From: Croceicoccus sp.
GTDB taxonomy: Bacteria > Pseudomonadota > Alphaproteobacteria > Sphingomonadales > Sphingomonadaceae
Assembly (NCBI GenBank): GCA_002694745.1
Contig: NZMY01000037.1
Location: 62,001-126,000, forward strand
Length of the DNA stretch: 64,000 nucleotides
Reading direction: 5' to 3'
Each line of letters begins with the position of its first letter. Positions within the stretch are counted from its first letter, which is position 1. The notes beneath the pieces are model-generated. The model was not told the origin of the DNA. It saw nothing but the letters and a program-made list of their open reading frames with translations, and did no database searches. The translations under genes were made by a program, and so were the position numbers. This document shows positions 47,627-56,557 of the stretch, in pieces.

Positions 47627-48592
47627 ATGACTACCCATACCACGCGCATGCTCATCATCGGCTCCGGCCCTGCCGGCCTTTCCGCCGCAATCTATGGTGC
47701 GCGCGCGGGCATGGAACCGATCGTGGTGCAGGGCCTGCAACCCGGCGGCCAGCTGACCATCACCACCGATGTCGAGAATTATCCCGGTTTCCGCGACGTG
47801 ATCCAGGGGCCGTGGCTGATGCAGGAGATGCAGGCGCAGGCCGAGCATGTCGGCACGCGCATGATGTGGGACACGATCACCAGCGTCGATATCGCGGGCG
47901 GATCGCCGTTCAAGGCGGTGGGCGACAGCGGCGACGAATATGTCGGCGACGTGCTGGTCATCGCCACGGGCGCGCAGGCCAAGTGGCTGGGCGTCGAAGG
48001 CGAGCAGAAATATTCAGGCAAGGGCGTATCGGCCTGCGCGACCTGCGACGGGTTCTTCTATCGCGGCAAGAAGGTCGTGGTGATAGGCGGCGGCAACACC
48101 GCGGTGGAAGAGGCGCTGTACCTCACCAATCATTCCGACGACGTCACGCTGATCCACCGCCGCGACGAATTGCGCTCGGAAAAGATTCTGCAGGACCGGC
48201 TGTTCGGCAATCCCAAGATCAGCGTGCTGTGGAACAAGACCGTCGAGGAATTCCTCGGCGACGAGGGCGGCCTGAACGCGCTGCGCCTGAAGGACACGGT
48301 GACGGGCGAGGTTTCGCGCTTTGATACGCAGGGCGCGTTTGTTGCCATCGGCCACGCGCCCGCAACCGAATTGTTCAAGGGCCAGCTGGAAATGGACGAC
48401 AGCGGCTATCTGATCGTCGAGGCGGGGACGCCCAAGACGGCGGTGCCGGGCGTGTTCGCTTGCGGCGACGTGATGGACCACACCTATCGCCAGGCGGTGA
48501 CGGCGGCGGGCACAGGCTGCATGGCCGCACTGGATGCCGAGCGTTTCCTCGGCACGCTGGAATTCGCGAAGAAGGAAGCGGCGGACGCCTAG
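47627..48592 (+). CDS. trxB: thioredoxin-disulfide reductase
   Basis: Flavoprotein passing electrons from NADPH to thioredoxin. It has 321 residues: the FAD loop IIGSGPAGLSAAIYGARA, the active-site Cys137-Ala-Thr-Cys140 in SACATCDGFF, the NADPH loop VIGGGNTAVEEALYL, and the C-terminal FACGDVMDHTYRQAVTAAG. No thioredoxin gene is adjacent. Confidence 0.97.
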   Translation: MTTHTTRMLIIGSGPAGLSAAIYGARAGMEPIVVQGLQPGGQLTITTDVENYPGFRDVIQGPWLMQEMQAQAEHVGTRMMWDTITSVDIAGGSPFKAVGDSGDEYVGDVLVIATGAQAKWLGVEGEQKYSGKGVSACATCDGFFYRGKKVVVIGGGNTAVEEALYLTNHSDDVTLIHRRDELRSEKILQDRLFGNPKISVLWNKTVEEFLGDEGGLNALRLKDTVTGEVSRFDTQGAFVAIGHAPATELFKGQLEMDDSGYLIVEAGTPKTAVPGVFACGDVMDHTYRQAVTAAGTGCMAALDAERFLGTLEFAKKEAADA

Positions 48593-48603
48593 TCCGGCCG
48601 CAG

Positions 48604-48885
48604 TCAGTCCGGGCGACGGGCCATCACGAAGCGCAGCAGGGCGCCATAGGTCTCCAGCATCTCGCCATCGACATCGTCATCGTCGATGATGAAGCCGAAG
48701 CGATCCTCGATCTCGGTCAGCAGGCCCATCACCGCCTGCGAATCGAGTTCGGGGACGGCACCGAACAATTCGGTGTCCTCGTCGAATGTGGAGACACGCT
48801 GTTCGTCGAGCGCGAGCGTATCGACCAGAATGGCGCGCAGCTTGTCGTCTGCGGATTCGGTCGCGGGCGGGATGGCATCGTTCAT
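48604..48885 (-). CDS. acyl-carrier-protein-like protein (exosortase-A-associated type)
   Basis: 93 residues. The carrier motif is VPELDSQAVMGLLTEIEDRF, where the Ser after Asp would carry phosphopantetheine, and the rest is acidic (IDDDDVDGEML). The frame continues upstream to 49923 in translation, but only the last 93 codons match a carrier protein. It is divergent from the AMP-forming ligase, with 78 bases between the starts. Its natural partners should be that ligase and the decarboxylase. Confidence 0.87.
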   Translation of the reverse strand: MNDAIPPATESADDKLRAILVDTLALDEQRVSTFDEDTELFGAVPELDSQAVMGLLTEIEDRFGFIIDDDDVDGEMLETYGALLRFVMARRPD

Positions 48886-48963
48886 CACGGGGCGGGGGCT
48901 TAGCTTTTGACAAATGACGACGCAAGCGTGGCGACATCGCCTGCCGGTGCTATCGTGGCCGCA

Positions 48964-50502
48964 ATGACCCGGCCTGCCTTTCCCGAACCGCTCGATCACC
49001 TCCCGCTGCGCGGACGCGGCGACGCGGTTGCGTTGGTGTTGAAGGACCGCGTTCTCGATTTCGCTGAGCTGGAAAATTGGACCGGCAGGCTGGCCGCCTG
49101 GCTCTCGGCGCGCGCTTCCGCAGAGGGATGGGGGAAGGGCGCGCGGGTCGCCAGCTGGGCGGGGAAGGGGCTGCTGACTTGCCTGATGCCGCTGGCGGCG
49201 CCGCGTGCAGGGCTGGTGCATGTGCCTATCAATCCCGTGCTCAAGGCTGCGCAGGTGCGGCACATATTGTCGGACAGCGGCGCGCGCTTGATGATTGCCA
49301 ATACGGGCCGGTTGGCGGCCTTGGACGAGGACGACGTGCCTGACGCCTGCGCGGTGATCGACGAAAAACTGGCTGCCGAACAGGCGCAAGGCTGCGATCC
49401 GATCAGACCGTCTGCTGCCGATACCGACGCGCTGGCCGCGATCCTCTACACCAGCGGTTCGACCGGCAAGCCGAAGGGCGTCATGCTGAGCCATGCGAAC
49501 ATGTGGCTTGGGGCGGAGAGCGTGGCCGAATATCTTGGCATCTCTCCAGACGACCGGGTGCTGGCGGTGCTGCCACTGGCGTTCGATTACGGACAGAACC
49601 AGATGCTTTCGACATGGTATGGCGGCGGCGCGGTTGTCCCTATCGATTATCTGTTGCCGCGAGAGGTGGTGAAGGCGGTCGAGAAACACCGCATCACCAC
49701 GCTGGCGGCGGTTCCGCCGCTGTGGGTGCAATTGCTGGAACAGGATTGGCCCGAAGCCGCGGTCGCGCCCTTGCTCCGCCTGACCAACACCGGCGGCGCG
49801 CTGGGCGAAGCATTGGTGCGGCGCTTGCGCGCGCAATTCCCCGACGCGCGGCTGTTCGCCATGTACGGCCTGACCGAGGCGTTTCGTTCTGCCTATCTCG
49901 ATCCCGCCTTGATCGACAGCCACCCCACGTCATTCGGCAAGGCCGTCCCGCATGTCGAGATCATGGTGGTGAACGACGAAGGCCAGCCCGCCGGTCCGGG
50001 CGAGGAAGGCGAACTGGTGCATGCCGGACCCTTCGTGGCGCAAGGCTATTGGCAGGACCCGGCACGCACGCAGCAGCGGTTTCGCCCGGCGCCCGAATGG
50101 TCGGAATATGGCGGCACGGCGGTCTGGTCGGGCGACCGGGTGGTGCGCGATGGGCAGGGGCTGCTCTATTTCGTGGGTCGGCGCGATGCGATGATCAAGG
50201 TGCTGGGCCAGCGCGTCAGCCCGCAGGAGATCGAGGATGCGGCCGCCGCGACCGGACTGGTCGCCGAATGCGTGGCCTTGGGTCTACCCGATGAGAGGTT
50301 GGGCCAGTCGGTCCACCTGATCGCGCGGGCGGCGGCGGGCGGCGACCCCGAACCGACCGAGGCGCTGGTGTCCGCGCTGCGCCGGGAATTGCCCGCCTAT
50401 ATGGTCCCGCAGGCGGTCCATTGGCGCAGCGAACTGCCGCGCGGCGCGACGGGCAAGCTCGACCGTGCCTTGCTGAAGCGGGGACTGGAGGATGCGCGAT
50501 GA
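48964..50502 (+). CDS. AMP-forming acyl/aminoacyl ligase, exosortase-A-associated type
   Basis: 512 residues from the ATG at 48964; a TTG at 48907 is possible. ANL-superfamily motifs: LYTSGSTGKPKGVMLSH, YGLTEAFRSAYLDP, VWSGDRVVRDGQGLLYFVGR and the catalytic Lys in RGATGKLDRALL. The pairing with a carrier protein and a fold-III PLP decarboxylase is characteristic of the ligase linked to exosortase A systems (I recall the TIGR03098 family), and the order fits. The decarboxylase start overlaps its stop (ATGA). Confidence 0.88.
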   Translation: MTRPAFPEPLDHLPLRGRGDAVALVLKDRVLDFAELENWTGRLAAWLSARASAEGWGKGARVASWAGKGLLTCLMPLAAPRAGLVHVPINPVLKAAQVRHILSDSGARLMIANTGRLAALDEDDVPDACAVIDEKLAAEQAQGCDPIRPSAADTDALAAILYTSGSTGKPKGVMLSHANMWLGAESVAEYLGISPDDRVLAVLPLAFDYGQNQMLSTWYGGGAVVPIDYLLPREVVKAVEKHRITTLAAVPPLWVQLLEQDWPEAAVAPLLRLTNTGGALGEALVRRLRAQFPDARLFAMYGLTEAFRSAYLDPALIDSHPTSFGKAVPHVEIMVVNDEGQPAGPGEEGELVHAGPFVAQGYWQDPARTQQRFRPAPEWSEYGGTAVWSGDRVVRDGQGLLYFVGRRDAMIKVLGQRVSPQEIEDAAAATGLVAECVALGLPDERLGQSVHLIARAAAGGDPEPTEALVSALRRELPAYMVPQAVHWRSELPRGATGKLDRALLKRGLEDAR

Positions 50503-51722
50503 AACCGATGGGTCCGGTGCCGGGTGGATTTGGCGCGATCGACGGCGAATTGGCCATCGGCGGGCGCAAGGCGAGCGATTGGGCGGAGCAAAGCACGCCT
50601 GTCTTCGTCTATGACCGCGCCCTGCTGGATGGCCGCGTGGCAAGCCTGCGCGCGGCGATGCCCAAAACGCTGGCGATCCATTACGCGATGAAGGCCAATC
50701 CCTTTCCGCCGCTGCTGTCGCACATGGCCGGGCTGGTCGACGGGATCGACATCGCCTCGGCGGGCGAGATGAGGCTGGCAATGGATGCGAGCGTGACACC
50801 GGACCGGATCAGCTTTGCAGGGCCCGGCAAGGACGATGGCGAGCTCGAAGCCGCGATTTCGGCAGGCGTCACGCTGAACACCGAATCGGCGGCGGAAATC
50901 AGGCGCGCGCTTGCCATTGGGGAGCGGCTGGGCATCGCGCCGCGTCTTGCGATCCGGGTGAACCCCGTGTTCGACATCAAGGGTTCGGGCATGAAGATGG
51001 GCGGCGGGGCAAAGCCGTTCGGCATCGACGCCGATCTGGTCCCGCCTCTCGCGCGCGAAATCGCAGACAGCGGCGCGCAGTGGCGCGGATTTCACATCTA
51101 TGCCGGCAGCCAGGCGCTGGATGCCGACGCGGTGATTGCGACGCAGGCGGCGACACTGGCGCTGGCAGGCGATCTGGCGGAGCGGGCGGGCGTGGACGTG
51201 CCGCATTGCAACCTCGGCGGCGGGTTCGGCATCCCCTATTTTCCGGGCGACGCGCCTCTCGATATCGAACGCGTTGGGGAAGCATTGAGCGCGGCGCTAT
51301 CGCGGCGGTCCGAACGTCTGGCCGATACGCGGTTCGCCATCGAACTCGGCCGCTATCTGGTCGGCGAGGCGGGGGTCTATCTCACCCGCGTGATCGATGT
51401 GAAGGAAAGCCACGGCGAAATCTTCGCGGTGACCGATGGCGGGCTGCATCACCAACTGGCCGCATCCGGCAATTTCGGCACGGTGGTGCGGCGCAACTAT
51501 CCGGTGGCCGTCGCCAATCGCTTCGACGCGGATCCGATCGAGCGCGAACAGACCATCGTGGGACGGCTCTGCACGCCGCTCGACCTGCTGGCGAACAAGG
51601 TCGCCCTGCCGGAAATTCGGGCAGGCGACCTTGTCGCGATCTTCTGCGCGGGGGCCTATGGCGCCAGTGCCAGCCCTTCGGCTTTCCTCGGCCACGGCCC
51701 CGCGCGCGAGGTGCTGGTCTAG
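50499..51722 (+). CDS. PLP-dependent decarboxylase, exosortase-A-associated type
   Basis: 407 residues from the ATG at 50499. It is a fold-type III enzyme of the diaminopimelate/ornithine decarboxylase family: the PLP Lys is in IHYAMKANPFP, then DIASAGEMRLAM, the His/Gly stretch IYAGSQ, NLGGGFGIPYF and the C-terminal AYGASASPSAFLGH. In the exosortase A context (I recall the TIGR03099 family) its substrate is unknown. Its TAG stop overlaps the stop of the converging pirin gene (CTAG). Overlap with the ligase implies coordinated expression. Confidence 0.87.
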   Translation: MKPMGPVPGGFGAIDGELAIGGRKASDWAEQSTPVFVYDRALLDGRVASLRAAMPKTLAIHYAMKANPFPPLLSHMAGLVDGIDIASAGEMRLAMDASVTPDRISFAGPGKDDGELEAAISAGVTLNTESAAEIRRALAIGERLGIAPRLAIRVNPVFDIKGSGMKMGGGAKPFGIDADLVPPLAREIADSGAQWRGFHIYAGSQALDADAVIATQAATLALAGDLAERAGVDVPHCNLGGGFGIPYFPGDAPLDIERVGEALSAALSRRSERLADTRFAIELGRYLVGEAGVYLTRVIDVKESHGEIFAVTDGGLHHQLAASGNFGTVVRRNYPVAVANRFDADPIEREQTIVGRLCTPLDLLANKVALPEIRAGDLVAIFCAGAYGASASPSAFLGHGPAREVLV

Positions 51723-52417
51723 CGCGTATCGACCAGCAGCAGCTCGACGTCGTCTTTGGCGGTGATCGTCAGCACGTCCTCGCCCGTCACGGCGATGCCG
51801 TCACGCTCCTGCGCTTCATGCCCGTTAGCCCTCACCGCGCCGCCGACCGGCACGGTGTAGTAATGGCGCGCGGGATCGAGCGACAGGTCCAGCGTATCGC
51901 CCGCCTTCAGCGTCGCCGCCAGCACGCGCGCATCGGCACGCAGCGGTAGCGCATCATCCTTCTCGGGCTCGCCGCTGGCGACGGTGACCCACGAACCCGC
52001 ACGGTCGCCGCGCGGGAATTCTCGCTGGCCCCAGCCCGGTGCCTCGCCCGTTTTCTCGGGCAGGATCCAGATCTGGAACAGCGTCGTGTCCTCGTCCTCG
52101 AGGTTGAACTCGGCATGGGTGATGCCGGTGCCCGCGCTCATCACCTGGACGTCACCGGCACCGGTCTTGCCCTCGTTGCCCAGGCTGTCGCGGTGGCTGA
52201 TCGCGCCGCTACGCACGAAGGTGACGATTTCCATGTCGCGGTGGGGGTGCGGGGGAAAGCCGCTCTTGGCCTGGATCCAGTCGTCGTTCCACACGCGCAG
52301 CCGGCCCCAGCCCATGCGGTCAGGATCGTGATAGCCCGAAAAGCTGAAGTGATAGCTGGTGTCCAGCCAGCCGTGATTGGCCTTGCCAAGTCGGTCGAAG
52401 GGGCGAATTTCAATCAT
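51719..52417 (-). CDS. pirin-family bicupin protein
   Basis: 232 residues from the ATG at 52417; an upstream in-frame start at 52468 is less likely. Pirin pattern: IEIRPFDRLGKANHGWLD, the metal-binding cupin region FPPHPHRDMEIVTFVRSG, SAGTGITHAEFNLED and FQIWILPEKT. Bacterial pirins of the YhaK type can act as quercetinase or redox-related regulators; the activity is not predictable. Its stop overlaps that of the decarboxylase. Confidence 0.9.
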   Translation of the reverse strand: MIEIRPFDRLGKANHGWLDTSYHFSFSGYHDPDRMGWGRLRVWNDDWIQAKSGFPPHPHRDMEIVTFVRSGAISHRDSLGNEGKTGAGDVQVMSAGTGITHAEFNLEDEDTTLFQIWILPEKTGEAPGWGQREFPRGDRAGSWVTVASGEPEKDDALPLRADARVLAATLKAGDTLDLSLDPARHYYTVPVGGAVRANGHEAQERDGIAVTGEDVLTITAKDDVELLLVDTR

Positions 52418-52544
52418 TGCGTCTCTCACCTCGGCGGGGTTCCCCCGTCTGTGCGGGGCCGCCGGCATGGGCGAGAGATGGCGGATCGTGCGAAGCGTTC
52501 AAGAAGGCACAATCATGTGCCTGCCGTCCTGCGGTGATGACCGC

Positions 52545-53660
52545 CTATTGCTCGCCGTGGCCGCGCGCGAGGTAATCGGCCGATTGCATCTCCATCAGCC
52601 GGCTGACGGTGCGGCCGAATTCGAACGCGCCATTGCCGGAGGGGTAGAGATCCGCAGGGTCGGCATCGGCCGTCGCGATCAGTTTCACGCCGTTTTCGTA
52701 AAGCGCGTCGATCAGCGTGACGAAGCGCGCCGCCTCGTTCAGCATGTCGGGGCCCATGACGAGTATGCCGACGATGATCACGGAATGGTAATGCCGCGCG
52801 ATGGCCAGAAAATCGCTGGAACCGCGGGGCTGGGCGCATAGCCGCTTGAACGAGAAGACGGCGACTCCCTTCAGGCTTTTGGGGACCCACAGGCTGCGCT
52901 GCTCGCCGACCTTCAGCTCATGGCCGGTGACATGCTCGGCATCCTCGGGCGGATAGTCGGTCAGGCGAAAGAACGCCTCGCGCGCCTTTTCGGTCGCGGC
53001 GGGCCCGGTGGGCGAATACCACACGTCCATGCCGCCCAGCCGTTCGAGCCGGTAATCGGTCGGCCCGTTGAGGGTCAGCGTGTCGAGTTCCGCCTCGATC
53101 AGGTCGATGAAGGGCAGGAACAGCCCGCGATTGAGCCCGTCCTTGTAGAGGTCGCGCGGCGGGCGGTTCGACGTTGTCACGACCGTCACGCCCTCGTCGC
53201 GGATAAGCGCGGTGAACAGCCGGCTCATGATCATGGCGTCGGCGGTGTTCTTCACGACCATCTCGTCAAAGCAGAGGCAGCGGATGCCTTCGCCAAGCTG
53301 GCGCGCGACGGGGGCGACGGGATCGCCGCTTTCTTTCTTGCGCTCGTCGCGGAGACGCTGGTCGACCTCCAGCATGAATTCGTGGAAATGGACGCGGCGC
53401 TTGGCGGCGATGTCCAGCGTCTCGTGGAACAGGTCCATCATCATGGACTTACCCCGCCCGACATCGCCCCACATATAGATGCCGCGCGGGCGGGGCGGCT
53501 TCTCCCTCTTCAGCCGTGCGAAGAAACCTTGGCTGGCCGGAGATGCCTCAAGCTCCTCCTGAAGGCGCGCCAGACGATGGATCGCGGCCTTCTGCTCCTC
53601 GTCAGGCCGCAGCTCGTCATGCGCCAGCAATTCTTCGTATCGCGCGATCAGGCCCGCCAA
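52545..53660 (-). CDS. zapE: AFG1-family ATPase ZapE
   Basis: 371 residues from the TTG at 53660, six bases after the stop of the thioesterase gene; longer frames reaching 53732 overlap it. The Walker A loop is YMWGDVGRGKSMMMDLFH, the Walker B is RCLCFDEM, and TSNRPPRDLYKDGL follows, all typical for AFG1/ZapE. ZapE modulates FtsZ ring stability in E. coli. In alphaproteobacteria it commonly sits near TCA-cycle genes, as here with sdhB. Confidence 0.93.
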   Translation of the reverse strand: MAGLIARYEELLAHDELRPDEEQKAAIHRLARLQEELEASPASQGFFARLKREKPPRPRGIYMWGDVGRGKSMMMDLFHETLDIAAKRRVHFHEFMLEVDQRLRDERKKESGDPVAPVARQLGEGIRCLCFDEMVVKNTADAMIMSRLFTALIRDEGVTVVTTSNRPPRDLYKDGLNRGLFLPFIDLIEAELDTLTLNGPTDYRLERLGGMDVWYSPTGPAATEKAREAFFRLTDYPPEDAEHVTGHELKVGEQRSLWVPKSLKGVAVFSFKRLCAQPRGSSDFLAIARHYHSVIIVGILVMGPDMLNEAARFVTLIDALYENGVKLIATADADPADLYPSGNGAFEFGRTVSRLMEMQSADYLARGHGEQ

Positions 53661-53664
53661 GATG

Positions 53665-54108
53665 TCACCTGACCTTGCGCTGCAACATAGTAAAGGCCGC
53701 AACCACGGTCTCTTGCTGAACGAGCGTTCCACGCGTGAACAGCATTCGCCCGGTTTCCTTTGTCAGTGTGACGAGCGCGTCTAACGGCATTGCCAGATCG
53801 CCGGGACTGATGAACTGGGTGTGCACATCGACGGTGACCACCTTCAGATCCTCATTCCCCGTGATCAATATGCTGGCCGGATAGACCGCCATGTCGATAA
53901 AGGCGAGGATGACGCCGCCATGGATCACATCGTTAAAATTGGCATGACGCTCGTCCGGAAATATCCGGATGCGAGCGGTCGCCGGATCGTCCAGCCGCGA
54001 CAATATCCGCGCAAAAGTATGGCGGTTGAACTGCCCCTCGGGACCGATAACCCACTCTTGCCACCCCGGGTGATCCGGGGCGGGCGCGAATGCAACCGCC
54101 GGATGCAC
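53665..54108 (-). CDS. PaaI/YbgC-type hotdog thioesterase
   Basis: About 147 residues from the GTG at 54108, five bases after the sdhB stop; a CTG at 54117 overlaps that stop. Hotdog features: FPDERHANFNDVIHGGVILAF containing the HGG/N motif, DMAVYPASI, VTVDVHTQFISPGDLAMPL and GRMLFTRGTL. The substrate is presumably an acyl-CoA, unknown. The tight spacing on both sides places it in an sdhB-thioesterase-zapE operon. Confidence 0.85.
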   Translation of the reverse strand: MHPAVAFAPAPDHPGWQEWVIGPEGQFNRHTFARILSRLDDPATARIRIFPDERHANFNDVIHGGVILAFIDMAVYPASILITGNEDLKVVTVDVHTQFISPGDLAMPLDALVTLTKETGRMLFTRGTLVQQETVVAAFTMLQRKVR

Positions 54109-54113
54109 TGCCG

Positions 54114-54899
54114 TCAGACCAGGCGCTCGGCTTCCATCTTCTTGATTTCGGCAATGGCCTTGGCAGGTGACAGGCCCTTGGGGCACACATTGGCGCAGTT
54201 CATGATGGTGTGGCAGCGATAGAGGCGGAAGGGATCCTCCAGCTCGTCCAGACGCTCACCCGTCATCTCGTCGCGGCTGTCGGCCAGCCAGCGATAGGCC
54301 TGCAGCAGGATCGCCGGGCCGAGGAACTTGTCCGAATTCCACCAATAGCTGGGGCATGCCGTCGAACAGCAGGCGCACAGGATGCACTCGTAAAGGCCGT
54401 CCAGCTTGTTGCGGTCTTCCGGCGACTGCAGACGTTCCTTGCCCGACGGGGGCGGCGTCACGGTCTGCAGCCAAGGACGGATCGAGGCATATTGCGCGTA
54501 GAAATGCGTGAAATCGGGGACGAGGTCCTTGATCACATCCATGTGCGGCAGCGGCGTGATACGGATCTCGCCCGAACCGCAATCCTCGATCGCGGTGGTG
54601 CAGGCCAGGCCGTTCTTGCCGTTGATGTTCATCGCGCAGGACCCGCAAATGCCTTCGCGGCAAGACCGGCGGAAGGTCAGCGTCGGGTCCATCTCGTTCT
54701 TCATCTTGATGATCGCGTCCAGCACCATCGGGCCGCAATCGTCCAGATCGATCTCGAAAATGTCGTAGCGCGGGTTTTCACCGCTGTCGGGATCATAGCG
54801 ATAGACCTTGAATTTCTTTACCTTGCCGCCAGACGACGAGCCATAGGACTGGCTCTTGCCGGTGATCTTGCTGTTCTTGGGAAGGGTAAAGGTCGCCAT
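54114..54899 (-). CDS. sdhB: succinate dehydrogenase iron-sulfur subunit
   Basis: 261 residues. The 2Fe-2S ligands are in [18 protein letters not shown] and the following CTT; the 4Fe-4S motif is [15 protein letters not shown]; the 3Fe-4S motif is [17 protein letters not shown]. Electrons pass from the flavoprotein SdhA through this subunit to the quinone site. sdhA, sdhC and sdhD are not in this window; sdhB instead heads an operon with a thioesterase and zapE. Confidence 0.97.
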   Translation of the reverse strand: MATFTLPKNSKITGKSQSYGSSSGGKVKKFKVYRYDPDSGENPRYDIFEIDLDDCGPMVLDAIIKMKNEMDPTLTFRRSCREGICGSCAMNINGKNGLACTTAIEDCGSGEIRITPLPHMDVIKDLVPDFTHFYAQYASIRPWLQTVTPPPSGKERLQSPEDRNKLDGLYECILCACCSTACPSYWWNSDKFLGPAILLQAYRWLADSRDEMTGERLDELEDPFRLYRCHTIMNCANVCPKGLSPAKAIAEIKKMEAERLV

Positions 54900-55035
54900 G
54901 ATCGTCGCTTTTCCGTTCTGCGGGGCCGCGATGTCACGCCTTGGCGCGTGTGCGGCCCGGTTCTGCGGTGCGGGTTAGCCAAGCTTGCCGCGCTGCACAA
55001 GCGGGGGATGCCATTCTTTAATGGCGATTCCCGCG

Positions 55036-56418
55036 TCAGGGTTCAAGTTTTGTCCCGTTATCGGCCTGTGCGGACGCCGCTTTCTCCTGCCGGTCGTTCC
55101 TGACGAGGATGCGCAGAACGATCCACGCCATCGCGCCCATGGCGATATAATGCACTGCACCACCCAGCGCGACGCCCCACGCGATCCCCTGCGCCCCGCC
55201 GGAAGGGGCGAAGGCCAAAATGCCCACAGCAGTCGCCGCCACGGCAAGAAAGCGCGACGTTAGCGACAATTTTGCCCGGCCGGTGGAATCGAGCATGGGT
55301 TCGAACGCGACGCTTGCGAGTTCGAAGCTGGCGCCCACGACTAGCGCGATCAGGATCGGTTTGCCCGCCGCGAATTGTTCGCCGCCCAGCAGTTCCAGCA
55401 GCAGTCCGCCCGCGACCAGCACGAGCAGCACCACGATCGCGCTTCCCGCACCGGCAAGAATGCTTGTCTGGCGGATCAGCTTGCGGAATTCGTCGAGCGC
55501 GGAGGCCACGCGCGCGCGTGCAATCTCGGCATAGGCGGCGCGGGCCAGCAGGGTGGAAAGCTTGGCAAGGCCCTGCGCCAATTGCTGCGCCAGCCGGTAC
55601 AGGCCCGCCGCGCGCGTACCCACCAGATAGCCCACCGCCAGCAGCGGCCCATTGCGATAGGTCGCCTCCAGCGTGGCGGAGCAGAAGGTGATGATGAAGA
55701 AGCGGATCACCCCGGGATTGTCGTTCAGCGCGCCGGTGAAATCCTTCAGATGCGAAAGGCGGATCGATTGCGGGCACAGCCTTCGCGCCATGATCCAGTA
55801 GATCAGCGCCTCGAGGATATCGATCGCGGCCCATGCGATCAGGAACCGCGCCAGCGTCGGTTCGGTCAGCCAGATCGCAACCGCCGCGACCAGCCGGCCA
55901 AGCGGCACCACCGCCTCTACGTAGACCGCCACGTCGAACCGGTCGAGCGCGCGCACGATGCCCGTCGGCGCCGACACCAGCGCCCAGAGCGAGGCGACAT
56001 TGAACCAGAACGCCAGATCGACGAGTTCGGGATTGAGGCCCAGCGCATCCGCGAACTGGTAGAACGCCAGATAGGCGATGGCGCAGCCTACAAGCGCGCC
56101 GCACACGTCCAGCACGCCCGCCAGCATGCCCAGCCGCCCGAACGCGTCCCAGTTCTTGTGATGCACGTGTTCCGCGCCAAAGCGGACGACGACGCGCCAC
56201 GTCTGGAACCCGGCGACCGCAATCAGTGCCTGCGATGTACCGAAGATCAGCGAGAAGTGGCCGAAATCCTTGAGCCCCAGCGTGCGCGTCAGGATCGCCA
56301 GATAGACCAGCGAGCAGATCGCCCCGAACCCCTTGCCGCCGATCAGCCAGCCAAGATTGGCGAGCATGCGCCCCAGCAATGACCGGTCTTCCAGGGCGAC
56401 GGGACGTTTACGCTTCAT
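55036..56418 (-). CDS. polysaccharide-type flippase (MATE/Wzx-like)
   Basis: 460 residues from the ATG at 56418 (MKRKRP; 56454 is an alternative). About 12 to 14 membrane helices, beginning with LANLGWLIGGKGFGAICSLV and FSLIFGTSQALIAVAGFQ, then VEAVVPLGRLVAAVAIWL and IAWGVALGGAVHYIAMGAM. The pattern is that of the MVF superfamily of lipid-linked oligosaccharide flippases. The following genes on both strands (two nucleotidyltransferases, a CDP-alcohol transferase) suggest it exports the product made there. Confidence 0.83.
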   Translation of the reverse strand: MKRKRPVALEDRSLLGRMLANLGWLIGGKGFGAICSLVYLAILTRTLGLKDFGHFSLIFGTSQALIAVAGFQTWRVVVRFGAEHVHHKNWDAFGRLGMLAGVLDVCGALVGCAIAYLAFYQFADALGLNPELVDLAFWFNVASLWALVSAPTGIVRALDRFDVAVYVEAVVPLGRLVAAVAIWLTEPTLARFLIAWAAIDILEALIYWIMARRLCPQSIRLSHLKDFTGALNDNPGVIRFFIITFCSATLEATYRNGPLLAVGYLVGTRAAGLYRLAQQLAQGLAKLSTLLARAAYAEIARARVASALDEFRKLIRQTSILAGAGSAIVVLLVLVAGGLLLELLGGEQFAAGKPILIALVVGASFELASVAFEPMLDSTGRAKLSLTSRFLAVAATAVGILAFAPSGGAQGIAWGVALGGAVHYIAMGAMAWIVLRILVRNDRQEKAASAQADNGTKLEP

Positions 56419-56557
56419 AGAGCGGTGCTTGGCTGAACACGCGCGCAGAGGCAAGCGCGGGCAGGGCGGAACTCACCGACATGCGTGCGGCGGGATGGAT
56501 TGGTGCGCGGCGCGACGGTGATTGCGGTCTGCGAACGATGCCCCTAAACGGCTCGCC

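Noticed and set aside
48886-49923. Upstream extension of the carrier protein frame to 49923
   Set aside because: The added 346 codons are antisense to the AMP ligase; only the last 93 codons resemble a carrier protein.
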